Shown: positions 44,201 to 51,092 of the stretch, piece after piece
Numbering within the stretch: the stretch's first letter is position 1
Layout of the letters: each line of letters opens with the position of its first letter
Origin: JABWAN01 sp041918175
Lineage (GTDB): Bacteria > Zhuqueibacterota > Zhuqueibacteria > Zhuqueibacterales > Zhuqueibacteraceae
Direction: 5' to 3'
NCBI GenBank assembly: GCA_041918175.1
Contig: JAYRWE010000091.1
Location: 215,792-279,791 of the forward strand
DNA length: 64,000 nucleotides
Translations under genes and position numbers: made by a program
Notes under the pieces: model-generated
What the model was told of the DNA's origin: nothing
Databases searched by the model: none
What the model saw: only the letters and a program-made list of their open reading frames with translations

Positions 44201-44859
44201 TCGGAAAGCTTGCCCAAAGCGATGATCGCGTGATTTCGGCGTTCCTAGCAAGCCTCAAAGATTACAATTGGGACGTCCGCCTCCAAGCCGCCATCGCGTT
44301 GGGAAATTTATTTAAACAACTACCTGAAGCCGACCTCCTGAAGTTATTATCAAACAACTTTAGCGGCTATCGTACCGCCGGCGCCCAAGCTTTGGCGCGG
44401 CAAGATTCACTGTCGCCTGCGTTACTGCGCCGGATTGATCAACTGCGGAAAAATGACAAACCGTGGGTTCGCCTCGCGGCATGGGATGTCTATGAGTTAA
44501 TTCAAGCTCGTTTAAAATCCGAAACAGAAGCGCAAAAGCTTCTGCACCAAGCGGATTCGGTGTTTGCCACTGGCAAATGGCGAATTGCAAGCCGCAAATA
44601 TGAATCGGCGTTTGATATTTTGAAAAGCATCGTTCGACTGGATAGCGTTAAAACCGCCCGCGCCAAATTCCAGCAAGCCCGCTGCGCCGCCAAGCTCAAA
44701 CGACTCGTCCCCGCGCTGGATGATTTGGAAATCGCCTTCGAATACAACCCCGCCCTGCGCGACACGCTACGCGCCGAAATGTCCCAGCCGAAGAACGATT
44801 GGAAAATTTTGGAGGGCAATTGGTATTTGCGCGAGGTGCTGTTGAAGAAGAAGGATTGA
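41263..44859 (+). CDS. Transmembrane STAND NTPase with HEAT-repeat sensor region
   Basis: 1198 residues. The N-terminal NTPase has the nSTAND1-type entry YYTFEDADLFFGREEETQ, Walker A PSGSGKTSL with Lys50, and Walker B LVLFLDQFEEFF with Asp150. A winged-helix-like segment ends HEQRSGDDWYEFKHDYLVPE. One transmembrane helix lies at about residues 412-434. About 15 HEAT/PBS-lyase units of 31 residues follow (DDRVIAALLAALKDKNSDVR, QAAGALGNLGH) up to residue 1015. The last part looks TPR-like. Such proteins sense a trigger through their repeats and oligomerise. Residues 110-143 are encoded by an intergenic-type repeat inserted in frame. It probably works with the SIR2-CHAT protein upstream. Confidence 0.87.
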   Translation: MPRAPYKYLDYYTFEDADLFFGREEETQKMVGEILSTKLLVLFSPSGSGKTSLINAGVRPALEKLGYRTVYTRFNGPDPISSVRNAVVSALNLPATDPNNDLHSFLVRAVTSDQSSVSSDQLSVTSNQHPATSIQDQATSNQQPLVLFLDQFEEFFLVFDKQPEGRKAFIEQVAKIKYDDQLPVFLVFSLREDYFANLHEFREAIPSIFQNNANLRLEPFTEEEAARAIAEPVKQFGYEYDQSLVQTLVVDLKNGKAGIEPIALQIVCHTLWQNRPGVAAPNGSAPSLATPPKIDETIYKKCHGVQAIMNEHTDRLLRQIPQRQQGFMARIFEALKTRDNTKLYRRLQDLQETLRLRDENRLKAALQKLAEIGVLRHEQRSGDDWYEFKHDYLVPEVTKWIQARREAINRRRFWYGVAPGAALLCGLLVYLFVQYNSFYAGTVTPENVSFQEEEIAIFRENPFHEVVVTTGYRLYETRDDSTRRGLKNHFNLGFQKADDWTWLGSKLPKVDGALVVYKLGKHQLAFDALVASLKDQNEYDRSQAADALSNLGQGDDRAIAALLIALTDQDSSVRYQATTALGNIDHSNDRVIAALVAALKDKNSDVRRQTASALRNHGQRDDRAIAALFIALYDQDYDVRNEAADALVFLGNRDDRLILALLSALKNKNEYVRSHAVNALENLGYSDERVIAALLTALTDIDEHVRGQAASALGELGHSDERVIAALLTTFKDRGELVRGQAAGALGNLGHNDERVISALFASLADRNKFVRRNAIATLVKFGHSNDRVISALLAALRDEDEYVRRQAVNVLGNLRHSDDRVITALLAAHRDPIEVVGRQAAAALGNLGKSDDRVITALRAVIEHPNENYYWRGNHNQAAAALVNLGQSDDRLITALLASLKDQDEYVREQAAAALGNFRHRDDRIIAALFDALKDWSRRSQPAAALVNLGQSDDRVITALLTDLKAPDENARRQAAATLGKLAQSDDRVISAFLASLKDYNWDVRLQAAIALGNLFKQLPEADLLKLLSNNFSGYRTAGAQALARQDSLSPALLRRIDQLRKNDKPWVRLAAWDVYELIQARLKSETEAQKLLHQADSVFATGKWRIASRKYESAFDILKSIVRLDSVKTARAKFQQARCAAKLKRLVPALDDLEIAFEYNPALRDTLRAEMSQPKNDWKILEGNWYLREVLLKKKD
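41593..41690 (+). repeat. CAGTGATCAG / AACCAGC repeat inserted in frame in the STAND gene
   Basis: The tract of CAGTGATCAGTCATCAGTG and CAACCAGCATCCAGC units lies between the NTPase Walker A and Walker B motifs and is translated as a Ser/Thr/Gln/Asn-rich loop (TSDQSSVSSDQLSVTSN). It is otherwise an intergenic element (25228, 40977, 41237). Confidence 0.88.
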
Positions 44860-45023
44860 TGGAGTCGTGGAGTTTTGGATTGGTGGATTGGTAGCTTTGT
44901 ATGTTTGAGGCATATCGATAGGGCATGCGCCAAAAGCGTTGCTTTTGAAACGACCGTTGGCTATGATGAAAAGAGAAAGTTAAGCCCACTTCTCTGCAAT
45001 TGAAATAATCTACGAGGTGAAAC

Positions 45024-45254
45024 ATGCGAGTTGAAGCTCTAAAAGTTGAGAACGGCTTCTTGATTCCGTTCAAAAATTGGCCGGCTAGAATTCAGCAGGA
45101 TCGAATAATGCTAGACGTCGAAATCGTCGAACTGGCGCGTCTCGAAGAAGGCTATGCCATGCTGGATAAGTTGGTAGGATTTTGCACTTCGGAGAGGGCC
45201 GATGCTTCCGTCAATCATGACGCCATCATTTATGGCGCGGAGCCGAGTAAATGA
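45024..45254 (+). CDS. VapB-like antitoxin
   Basis: 76 residues starting at an ATG with GAGGTG upstream. The N-terminus (MRVEALKVENGFLIPFKNWP) resembles the swapped-hairpin DNA-binding start of VapB/AbrB antitoxins. The C-terminus (SVNHDAIIYGAEPSK) would bind the toxin. It overlaps the PIN toxin gene by ATGA, the usual antitoxin-first arrangement. It is expected to bind its own promoter and the toxin. Confidence 0.75.
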   Translation: MRVEALKVENGFLIPFKNWPARIQQDRIMLDVEIVELARLEEGYAMLDKLVGFCTSERADASVNHDAIIYGAEPSK

Positions 45255-45661
45255 CTTTCGTTGATACCGGCGCTTGGATTGCGCTTTCTGATCGCAAAGA
45301 TCAGAATCACAGCGCGGCTCTCGGCGTGTATGGCCGTCTGAAACAGCAACGCGAACGGCTCGTGACCACGGATTATGTCGTGGATGAGACCATCACGCGG
45401 TTACGTTATGATTTGAGCCATTCTGCAGCAAGCCAGTTCATCGATCTGATCGAACAGGTTGAAAAGACCGGCGCCCTGACGGTGATGAGGATCGACGGCA
45501 GTATATTGCAAGAGGCAAAAGCCATTTTTCGGCAATATGATACCGTGGCTCTATCTTTTACCGATTGCACCAGCTTTGCGGTTTGCCTGAAGCACAAAAT
45601 GTCTCAAGCGTTTGCCTATGACCAACATTTTGCAATGATGGGGCTTACTTTACTCGCCTAA
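45251..45661 (+). CDS. PIN-domain ribonuclease toxin (VapC-like)
   Basis: 136-residue PIN domain. Acidic metal ligands are visible in TFVDTGAWIAL (Asp5), TTDYVVDETITRL (Glu near residue 42), SFTDCTSFAV (Asp near residue 98) and AFAYDQHFAMMG (Asp near residue 121). VapC toxins cleave tRNA or rRNA when freed from their antitoxin. It overlaps the antitoxin gene by 4 bp. The pair lies between the STAND gene 3' end and a copy of that end. Confidence 0.87.
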   Translation: MTFVDTGAWIALSDRKDQNHSAALGVYGRLKQQRERLVTTDYVVDETITRLRYDLSHSAASQFIDLIEQVEKTGALTVMRIDGSILQEAKAIFRQYDTVALSFTDCTSFAVCLKHKMSQAFAYDQHFAMMGLTLLA

Positions 45662-45664
45662 ATT

Positions 45665-45783
45665 CGCATATAACCCCGCCCTGCCGGAACCCTGCAAGTC
45701 GAAATCACCCAGCCCAAGAATGATTGGAAAATTTTGGAGGGGATTTGGTATTTGCGTGAGGTGCTGTTGAAGAAGGATTGATC
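45665..45783 (+). pseudogene. Second copy of the STAND gene 3' end
   Basis: This stretch closely repeats 44745-44860. TATAACCCCGCCCTGC, AATGATTGGAAAATTTTGG, GGTATTTGCGTGAGG and TTGAAGAAGGATTGAT align with the last 35-40 codons of the STAND gene, including its stop. It has a short deletion and a few substitutions near its left end. It starts 4 bp after the PIN toxin stop. It is a fragment only, with no start of its own. Confidence 0.88.
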
Positions 45784-45849
45784 CTGCGCTGGAATGATAT
45801 TGCGCGTAAAAAGAACCAAGCCTCGTCCCTTCTCAAAAAACTCAAAGAG

Positions 45850-45880
45850 CCGCGAGGCAACTTCGCTGTTTGCCTCGCGG
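45850..45880 (-). terminator. Probable terminator for the TonB receptor gene
   Basis: An 11-bp stem CCGCGAGGCAA / TTGCCTCGCGG with a 9-base loop, about 17 bp beyond the receptor stop. On the minus strand it is followed by CTCTTTGAGTTTTTTGAG, a T-rich tail. Confidence 0.65.
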
Positions 45881-45896
45881 ATTAAACTTTCCCCCG

Positions 45897-48038
45897 CTAT
45901 CTCCCCACTCCCAACGTCACGCGCCATTCTCTTCCCGGCGTGGGATAGCCTTCAATGATCTGAATCCGTTTGTCGAACAGATTATTCACCGCGAGAGCCA
46001 TACGCGCGCGATAGCCGCTCGTGAGTGCGAAATCATAATTGCCGAACACACTCGTTAAGCGATAGCCCGGCAGCGAAAGCGAATTGTCCTGCCGCACGAA
46101 ACGTTTGGCAATGAGTTGATAACTCGCGCCCACGCTTGCGCCGAAGATTTGCGCAACGAGGCTCGCATCAAGCTTATGCTCGGGACGATAGAGTAACTCT
46201 TTGCCGTGTGTGAGCGCGTCGTTGCCGTCATCCTTTGCATTGAGCTTGGCGTAGCTTACACGCAGACTCACGCGCTCACGCGGCGCGCTCCATTGCAACG
46301 CCGGCTCAAATCCGCTGACTTTCGCGCGCGCAATGTTTTGCGGGGAGAAACGAAAGTTCGCGTCAGGAATCCATGAGATGAGATTGGTGAGGCGATATTG
46401 AAACGCGTCGAACGCAAAACGAAAATTGCCCAAGCCGCTCGGCCATTGCAGCAACACGCCGCCGTCATATTGCCGCCCCTCTTCCGGTTTTAAATTCGGA
46501 TTGCCCGCCACGAATGGCCCGCTCGGCCAGAACAGATCATTCATCGCAGGTACGCGAAAACTTTTGCCCGCGCTCGCATGCAGCGAAATGCTCGCGTGCT
46601 TTTCATATTTCCACACCAAACCGATCTTGGGACTGGCGTGCGTGCCGGCATCGCTGTAATCATCCACACGAATCGCGGGCAATACAGTGAAACTGAGCAG
46701 ACGTTCATGCCGCACGTTGGTCGCGCGCCATTCGGCTTGTGCAAATGCGCTGCGTTGTTCGCGCGTGGGATTTTGAATGTCTGTGCTCTGAATCTCGTTG
46801 CGCGCCAACTCGAAGCCATAGAGCAGTTCAAGTTGCGACACGCGGCTGCGATTGTGTGCAATGACTTCGCGGCTATCCACGCGATGGCGGCTGCGAATGG
46901 GAAAGAAAGGATCGGGATTGACATATTCCTGCACAAGGCGTTGCACGCTTGCTTGCAGATTGAGATCGAGCCACGCGCCGCTTTGTTTGAAAAAGGAAGC
47001 TGCGGTGATACGATTGTCGTCAACCTGCGTTGCCCCGGGAGAAGGAAATGCGAGGGAGCCTGCGACTTTGCGATCGGCGTGAATGTCTTTATGAAACGCA
47101 GAAAGCCGTGCGTTGGGCGAGAAAGCATAATCACCGCGCAAATAAAAATCCTCGCGCGCGAATGCGTTGTTGCGCAAGCGCATGGTTTCGTCGACGGCAT
47201 AATTGCCCTCGGTTTGCAATTTGTTGAAATTTGCCACCGCGGCTAACTTGCCCAAGCGTTGCCCGAGGTTGAAACGCGCGGCGTTCGTGCCGTAACTGCC
47301 CAGCGTGTATTCCGCGCTCGGCGTGAGCCGCTTGGGAGGCGGCAACGTTCGCACATGAATCACGCCGCCGACAGCTTCGCTGCCATATTGCGCGGACGCG
47401 CCTCCGCGCACGATTTCGATTTTATCCACGCTGCTTATCGGCAACAGGTTGAAATCAACCCAACCGCCCTGCGGATTATTCAAACGCACGCCGTCTTCGA
47501 GCACGAGCACTTGCCCCTCTGAAGCGCCGCGCAATGTCACCGTCTTCAATCCGCTCAAACCGCCGTATTCTTTGATGAATAAAGATTGCGCCTGCGCCAA
47601 AGCTTCGCCCACGTTTTGCGCCGTCGTGTGGTGCGGCGCGCGCGCCGTCACGATTTCGCTCGCAGCAGGAATATCCGAGGCAGTCGCGGCATAACGTTTC
47701 GCCGTCACCGTTACTTCGCGAAAGAGCATCGTGCTTGGCGTGAGCGCAACGGTTTGCAGTGCGCGCAAATCAGCGAGCGCGAGACGCTGCGTTTGATAGC
47801 CGACGAAACGCACGGCAATCGAATCTGTTGCGGCGCCGATTGTGAGTTGAAACTCGCCCGCGCTGTTCGTAATCGTGCCGCGCCCGCTGGCAATGGAAAC
47901 GACAATGGCATTGGCGAGCGGTGCGAGCGAACTCGCATCAAGCACTTTGCCGCGCACGGCTTCGGCATTTTGCCCGCGCAACGCCGAAGTCAATACGCAA
48001 GCGCACATTAAAATACCGGAGGAAAGCTTTTGAAACAT
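45897..48038 (-). CDS. btuB: TonB-dependent outer membrane receptor, cobalamin type (BtuB-like)
   Basis: 713 residues from ATG 48036-48038, which has GGAGG five bases upstream. Signal peptide (ILMCACVLTSALRG), then a carboxypeptidase-regulatory-like beta domain (VRGKVLDASSLAPLANAIVV) as common in FCB receptors. The plug follows (LKTVTLRGASEGQVLVLEDG, IEIVRGGASAQYGSEAVGGV), then a 22-strand barrel ending in MALAVNNLFDKRIQIIEG and REWRVTLGVGR. The cobalamin riboswitch in its leader shows that it imports cobalamin or a related corrinoid. No btuCDF or TonB gene is adjacent. Confidence 0.92.
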   Translation of the reverse strand: MFQKLSSGILMCACVLTSALRGQNAEAVRGKVLDASSLAPLANAIVVSIASGRGTITNSAGEFQLTIGAATDSIAVRFVGYQTQRLALADLRALQTVALTPSTMLFREVTVTAKRYAATASDIPAASEIVTARAPHHTTAQNVGEALAQAQSLFIKEYGGLSGLKTVTLRGASEGQVLVLEDGVRLNNPQGGWVDFNLLPISSVDKIEIVRGGASAQYGSEAVGGVIHVRTLPPPKRLTPSAEYTLGSYGTNAARFNLGQRLGKLAAVANFNKLQTEGNYAVDETMRLRNNAFAREDFYLRGDYAFSPNARLSAFHKDIHADRKVAGSLAFPSPGATQVDDNRITAASFFKQSGAWLDLNLQASVQRLVQEYVNPDPFFPIRSRHRVDSREVIAHNRSRVSQLELLYGFELARNEIQSTDIQNPTREQRSAFAQAEWRATNVRHERLLSFTVLPAIRVDDYSDAGTHASPKIGLVWKYEKHASISLHASAGKSFRVPAMNDLFWPSGPFVAGNPNLKPEEGRQYDGGVLLQWPSGLGNFRFAFDAFQYRLTNLISWIPDANFRFSPQNIARAKVSGFEPALQWSAPRERVSLRVSYAKLNAKDDGNDALTHGKELLYRPEHKLDASLVAQIFGASVGASYQLIAKRFVRQDNSLSLPGYRLTSVFGNYDFALTSGYRARMALAVNNLFDKRIQIIEGYPTPGREWRVTLGVGR

Positions 48039-48186
48039 ACCGCCTCCAAAAAAGGTGGGACGTGAAGGAGGCCGGCGAGGGAGGGTTTGCGAATAATGAA
48101 GAGAAGATGGAAATGACGAACCACAAGCGCAACCTTCCCGCGAAGGCTCTCCTGGTTGAAAGCTCGTAAGCTTTCGGAGAATTAAA

Positions 48187-48362
48187 CACAGGCAGGTCTC
48201 CTGACTTGCAGCCCGAAAACGACGCGCTTCGTCTTCCCCTGGAACAGAGTGACGAAGCAAACGGAACAACGCTGCTTACAGTTGCGGGGCAGTTGCCGAT
48301 TCGCACGGCATTCCCTATTCTTTCCTTTCGCGCAAAGCGAAGGAACACCTGTGCGGGCAAGA
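48187..48362 (-). promoter_or_regulatory. Cobalamin riboswitch
   Basis: Read on the minus strand, the leader of the receptor gene shows the class-defining segments in order. These are GCCCGCACAGGTG near 48359, the B12-box core GTGCGAATCGGCAACTGCC and CCGCAACTGTAAGCAGC around 48280-48310, and the closing AGTCAGGAGACCTGCCTGTG at 48187-48206. The element ends about 150 bp before the receptor start. It should repress receptor expression when adenosylcobalamin is bound. Confidence 0.95.
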
Positions 48363-48474
48363 TAGAGCACGCGGCTTTCATTGACAAGAACAAATTTCAT
48401 CTTGCTCGGCCAAAAGCTTTGGGTTATATTCGCGCAACGAATCTTCGATGAAGCTATTAACCTCGGGAGGCGGG

Positions 48475-49368
48475 ATGCACGAATTGCACGATCGCAGCTA
48501 CGCAGTGCTCTTTTCCAACAAGGAAATTTTCCGGCAATTGCTCACCTCGTTTGTGCATGAAGCATGGGTGAAGGAATTGGATTTCACGGATTGCGAACCG
48601 GTGAAAGGGGCTTTCGTTTCGCGAAAGTATAAAAAGACTTTCACGGATCTGCTCTACAAAGTCAAATGGCGCGGCCGCGATTTCTACATTGTCGTTTTGT
48701 TGGAGTTCAAATCCACGCCGGAACGGTTCGCCGCGGTTCAGATGGCGGGATACATTTTGGATTTCTATCGCCATTTGCTGGATTCCGAAAAGAAACTGCG
48801 CAAATTGCCGCCGGTGTTTCCGATCTTGCTCTACAACGGCAAAAGGCGCTGGAATACGCCCGCGGATTTGTCCGAGTTGATTGACGGTGCAAAGACGCTC
48901 GGCGAGTACGGCGTGGGGTTTAAATACTTCCCCATTATTGAGCAAAACTTTTCGCCGGAATTCTTGCTGCGCATCGGCAATATCGTTTCCACTTTGTTTC
49001 TGGCGGAAACGCACTACGATCCCGAGGCGATAACGCGGGAGTTGAAAAGGTTGACCGATACCGCGAAAGATCGGCAAGCACTGTCGGTATTCTTTAATTG
49101 GTTCACCCAACTCTTCCTGCACGGCAGGATTGAGGAACCCGATTACGCCAAATTTGAACAAGTTTACCATAGCAAAGAGGAGTTGAGTATGTTGATCGAA
49201 GCCATTCAAAAAGAGAAGAAGCAGCTTCGCGCGCTCGGCAAAAAAGAAGGCAAGCTGGAAATCGCGCGCACAATGGTAAAAAACGGTGTGCCGCTCGCAC
49301 AGATCGCGAACTACACTGGATTGAGTAAAGCCGCTTTACTCAAAATTCAAAAAGAGCGGCAGAATTGA
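48475..49368 (+). CDS. Rpn-family PD-(D/E)XK nuclease / transposase-like protein
   Basis: 297 residues from ATG 48475, chosen because GGGAGG lies just upstream; a slightly earlier ATG at 48448 lacks one. The N-terminal HDRSYAVLFSNKEIFRQLL and the nuclease core FTDLLYKV (Asp58) with YIVVLLEFKS (Glu77, Lys79) match the RpnA/YhgA family, once annotated as a transposase. The C-terminus has a helix-turn-helix-like AQIANYTGLSKAALLKIQK. Rpn proteins promote recombination or act as phage-defence nucleases. It is divergent from the riboswitch-controlled receptor. Confidence 0.82.
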   Translation: MHELHDRSYAVLFSNKEIFRQLLTSFVHEAWVKELDFTDCEPVKGAFVSRKYKKTFTDLLYKVKWRGRDFYIVVLLEFKSTPERFAAVQMAGYILDFYRHLLDSEKKLRKLPPVFPILLYNGKRRWNTPADLSELIDGAKTLGEYGVGFKYFPIIEQNFSPEFLLRIGNIVSTLFLAETHYDPEAITRELKRLTDTAKDRQALSVFFNWFTQLFLHGRIEEPDYAKFEQVYHSKEELSMLIEAIQKEKKQLRALGKKEGKLEIARTMVKNGVPLAQIANYTGLSKAALLKIQKERQN

Positions 49369-49449
49369 TTGCGCTACTTTGCGCCGCGCCTGCCGCTTTT
49401 TCTTCAAAGTGATTCATCCGCGTTAAAAACTGCGCCGAGAAATCTCACG

Positions 49450-50832
49450 ATGCTCAAGCCAACCGAGTTCGACATGCTCACCTCTTCATGCAAGTTCTAC
49501 ATTCGATGTTTGTATTTCATACTTCTCGGCATCCTCGCATTACATCTCACTTCTTGTTTACGCCCTCTGCCCCCCACTAAAACTCTGTTTCAAGCGCAGC
49601 CGGAAGTGCGTGTGGGCTTGATACTCGGGCGCGCGGTGATTCATTTGCAAACCGAGGAGGCTTTCTTGGTGCGCGACGCTGCCGGCGTAACGCTCGCGCA
49701 AAATGAAAGCGCGGGCAATTGGACTTTACGCATGGCGACGGAGCGCAATTCGAACAAGCGCATGTTGGAATTAACCAACGACGCGACCAAGAAACGCGTG
49801 CTCCTGCCCAGCGGCTCGGAAATGCTCGCGAATCGCATTGGCGTAAAAGAATACACGCCCAATCAAAGCGCCTTTCCCAACTACCTCGGCCGCATGCGCT
49901 TCATCATCAAAAGCGACACGGCGATTGCCGTCGTCAATGTTTTGCCGGTAGAAAAATATCTCTCCGGTGTGGTGCCGGCGGAGATGAGCCCCAGCTTCCC
50001 ATTTGAAGCGCTCAAGGCGCAAGCCATTGCCAGCCGCAGCGAAGTGCTCTATAAACTCGCGAAACCGTTACCGAACCAGGATTATGATATCTGCGCGGAC
50101 GTGGGCTGCCAAGTGTATGCGGGCATCGCGAAAAAATCCAAAGACGTTGATCGCGCCATTCGTGAGACGCAGGGAATCGTATTAAAAGTCGGCGAAGACG
50201 TTGTCACCGCGCCCTACTCCAGTCTGTGCGGCGGGCATACGGAGAACAACGAGAGCGTGTGGTCCGGCAACGCACGCTCGCATTTGCGCGGCGTGTACGA
50301 CGGCAAACGCGCGCCGGAGTTTGCGCAGCAATTGATGAACAGCGAAGAGGCGGTGCGCAAATGGCTCAATGCCATGCCGCCTGCGCATTGCTTGATTGGC
50401 CCCGATGTAACCGCACGCACGTTTGACTATGCGCGCGGCTACTATCGTTGGGAAGTGCAAATCGCTGCGCAAGAATTGGCGACACAGCTTGCCAAGAAAA
50501 CCGGCGAGAATTTTGGCGAGGTGCTCGAACTGACGCCGCTCAAACGCGGCGTGTCCGGCCGCATTACCAAGCTGCGTGTCGTCGGCTCAAAAAAGAGTTT
50601 TGAAATCACTGGCGAACTGGCGATTCGGCAAGCGCTCTCTGCGCAAGGATTGCCGAGCGCGATGTTCGTGGTCAATAAAGAAGGTGCGAAATTTATTCTG
50701 CGCGGCGGCGGACGCGGCCACGGCGTGGGCATGTGTCAAGTCGGCGCGGCGATGATGGCGCTGCGCGGCAAAGCCTATGATGCGATCTTGCGGCACTACT
50801 ACGCGGACGTGCGCTTGACGCGCGTGTATTGA
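49450..50832 (+). CDS. SpoIID/LytB-domain lipoprotein
   Basis: 460 residues. The ATG at 49450 or the next at 49474 could start it; both precede a lipoprotein signal (LLGILALHLTSC, lipobox LTSC). The SpoIID domain follows: VEKYLSGVVPAEMSPSFPFE, ALKAQAIASRSEVLYKL and CGGHTENNESVWSG. The end carries GGGRGHGVGMCQVGAAMMA and ILRHYYADVRL. In sporulating bacteria this domain is a lytic transglycosylase on stripped glycan strands. In Gram-negatives its role is probably peptidoglycan remodelling at the outer-membrane inner face. Confidence 0.85.
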   Translation: MLKPTEFDMLTSSCKFYIRCLYFILLGILALHLTSCLRPLPPTKTLFQAQPEVRVGLILGRAVIHLQTEEAFLVRDAAGVTLAQNESAGNWTLRMATERNSNKRMLELTNDATKKRVLLPSGSEMLANRIGVKEYTPNQSAFPNYLGRMRFIIKSDTAIAVVNVLPVEKYLSGVVPAEMSPSFPFEALKAQAIASRSEVLYKLAKPLPNQDYDICADVGCQVYAGIAKKSKDVDRAIRETQGIVLKVGEDVVTAPYSSLCGGHTENNESVWSGNARSHLRGVYDGKRAPEFAQQLMNSEEAVRKWLNAMPPAHCLIGPDVTARTFDYARGYYRWEVQIAAQELATQLAKKTGENFGEVLELTPLKRGVSGRITKLRVVGSKKSFEITGELAIRQALSAQGLPSAMFVVNKEGAKFILRGGGRGHGVGMCQVGAAMMALRGKAYDAILRHYYADVRLTRVY

Positions 50833-50876
50833 AGCGACGCACTATCTTTAACTTTGTCATGCGATAGCCAACTTCC

Positions 50877-50945
50877 GCTCTGCCACGGCTTGGTCGTGGC
50901 GTGCCTTTCAATCGTAATCACATGCAAGCCACGGCCCAGCCTTGG
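50877..50945. repeat. GCCACGGCTTGG palindromic repeat
   Basis: CGCTCTGCCACGGCTTGGTC with a complementary GTGGC, then AAGCCACGGCCCAGCC downstream in the opposite orientation. An inverted relative lies at 55786-55815 (GCATGTCACGGTCAAGCCGC). No gene is seen in the 260-bp spacer 50833-51092. Confidence 0.6.
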
Positions 50946-51092
50946 TTGAGCATGACCGAACTCAAGGACGTTCCGACGAACGTTCCTTTCTGCAAACCAA
51001 CCGCTTCTGCGGTAAATTGTGAAGTCTTGCAGCCCGCACATTCTTCCAATCCAAATCAATCCCGTTGGCTTATTCAACCACGAGAAAGCAAC

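Noticed and set aside
42838..44310. Regular 93-bp periodicity resembling a CRISPR-like or satellite array
   Set aside because: The period is three times 31 codons and encodes HEAT units in an open frame; there are no identical repeats with unique spacers.
45665..45783. Separate short coding gene after the PIN toxin
   Set aside because: It is a fragment copied from the STAND gene 3' end with no start codon.
48039..48269. Extension of the TonB receptor into its leader
   Set aside because: It would translate part of the riboswitch region; the ATG at 48038 has GGAGG and a signal peptide.
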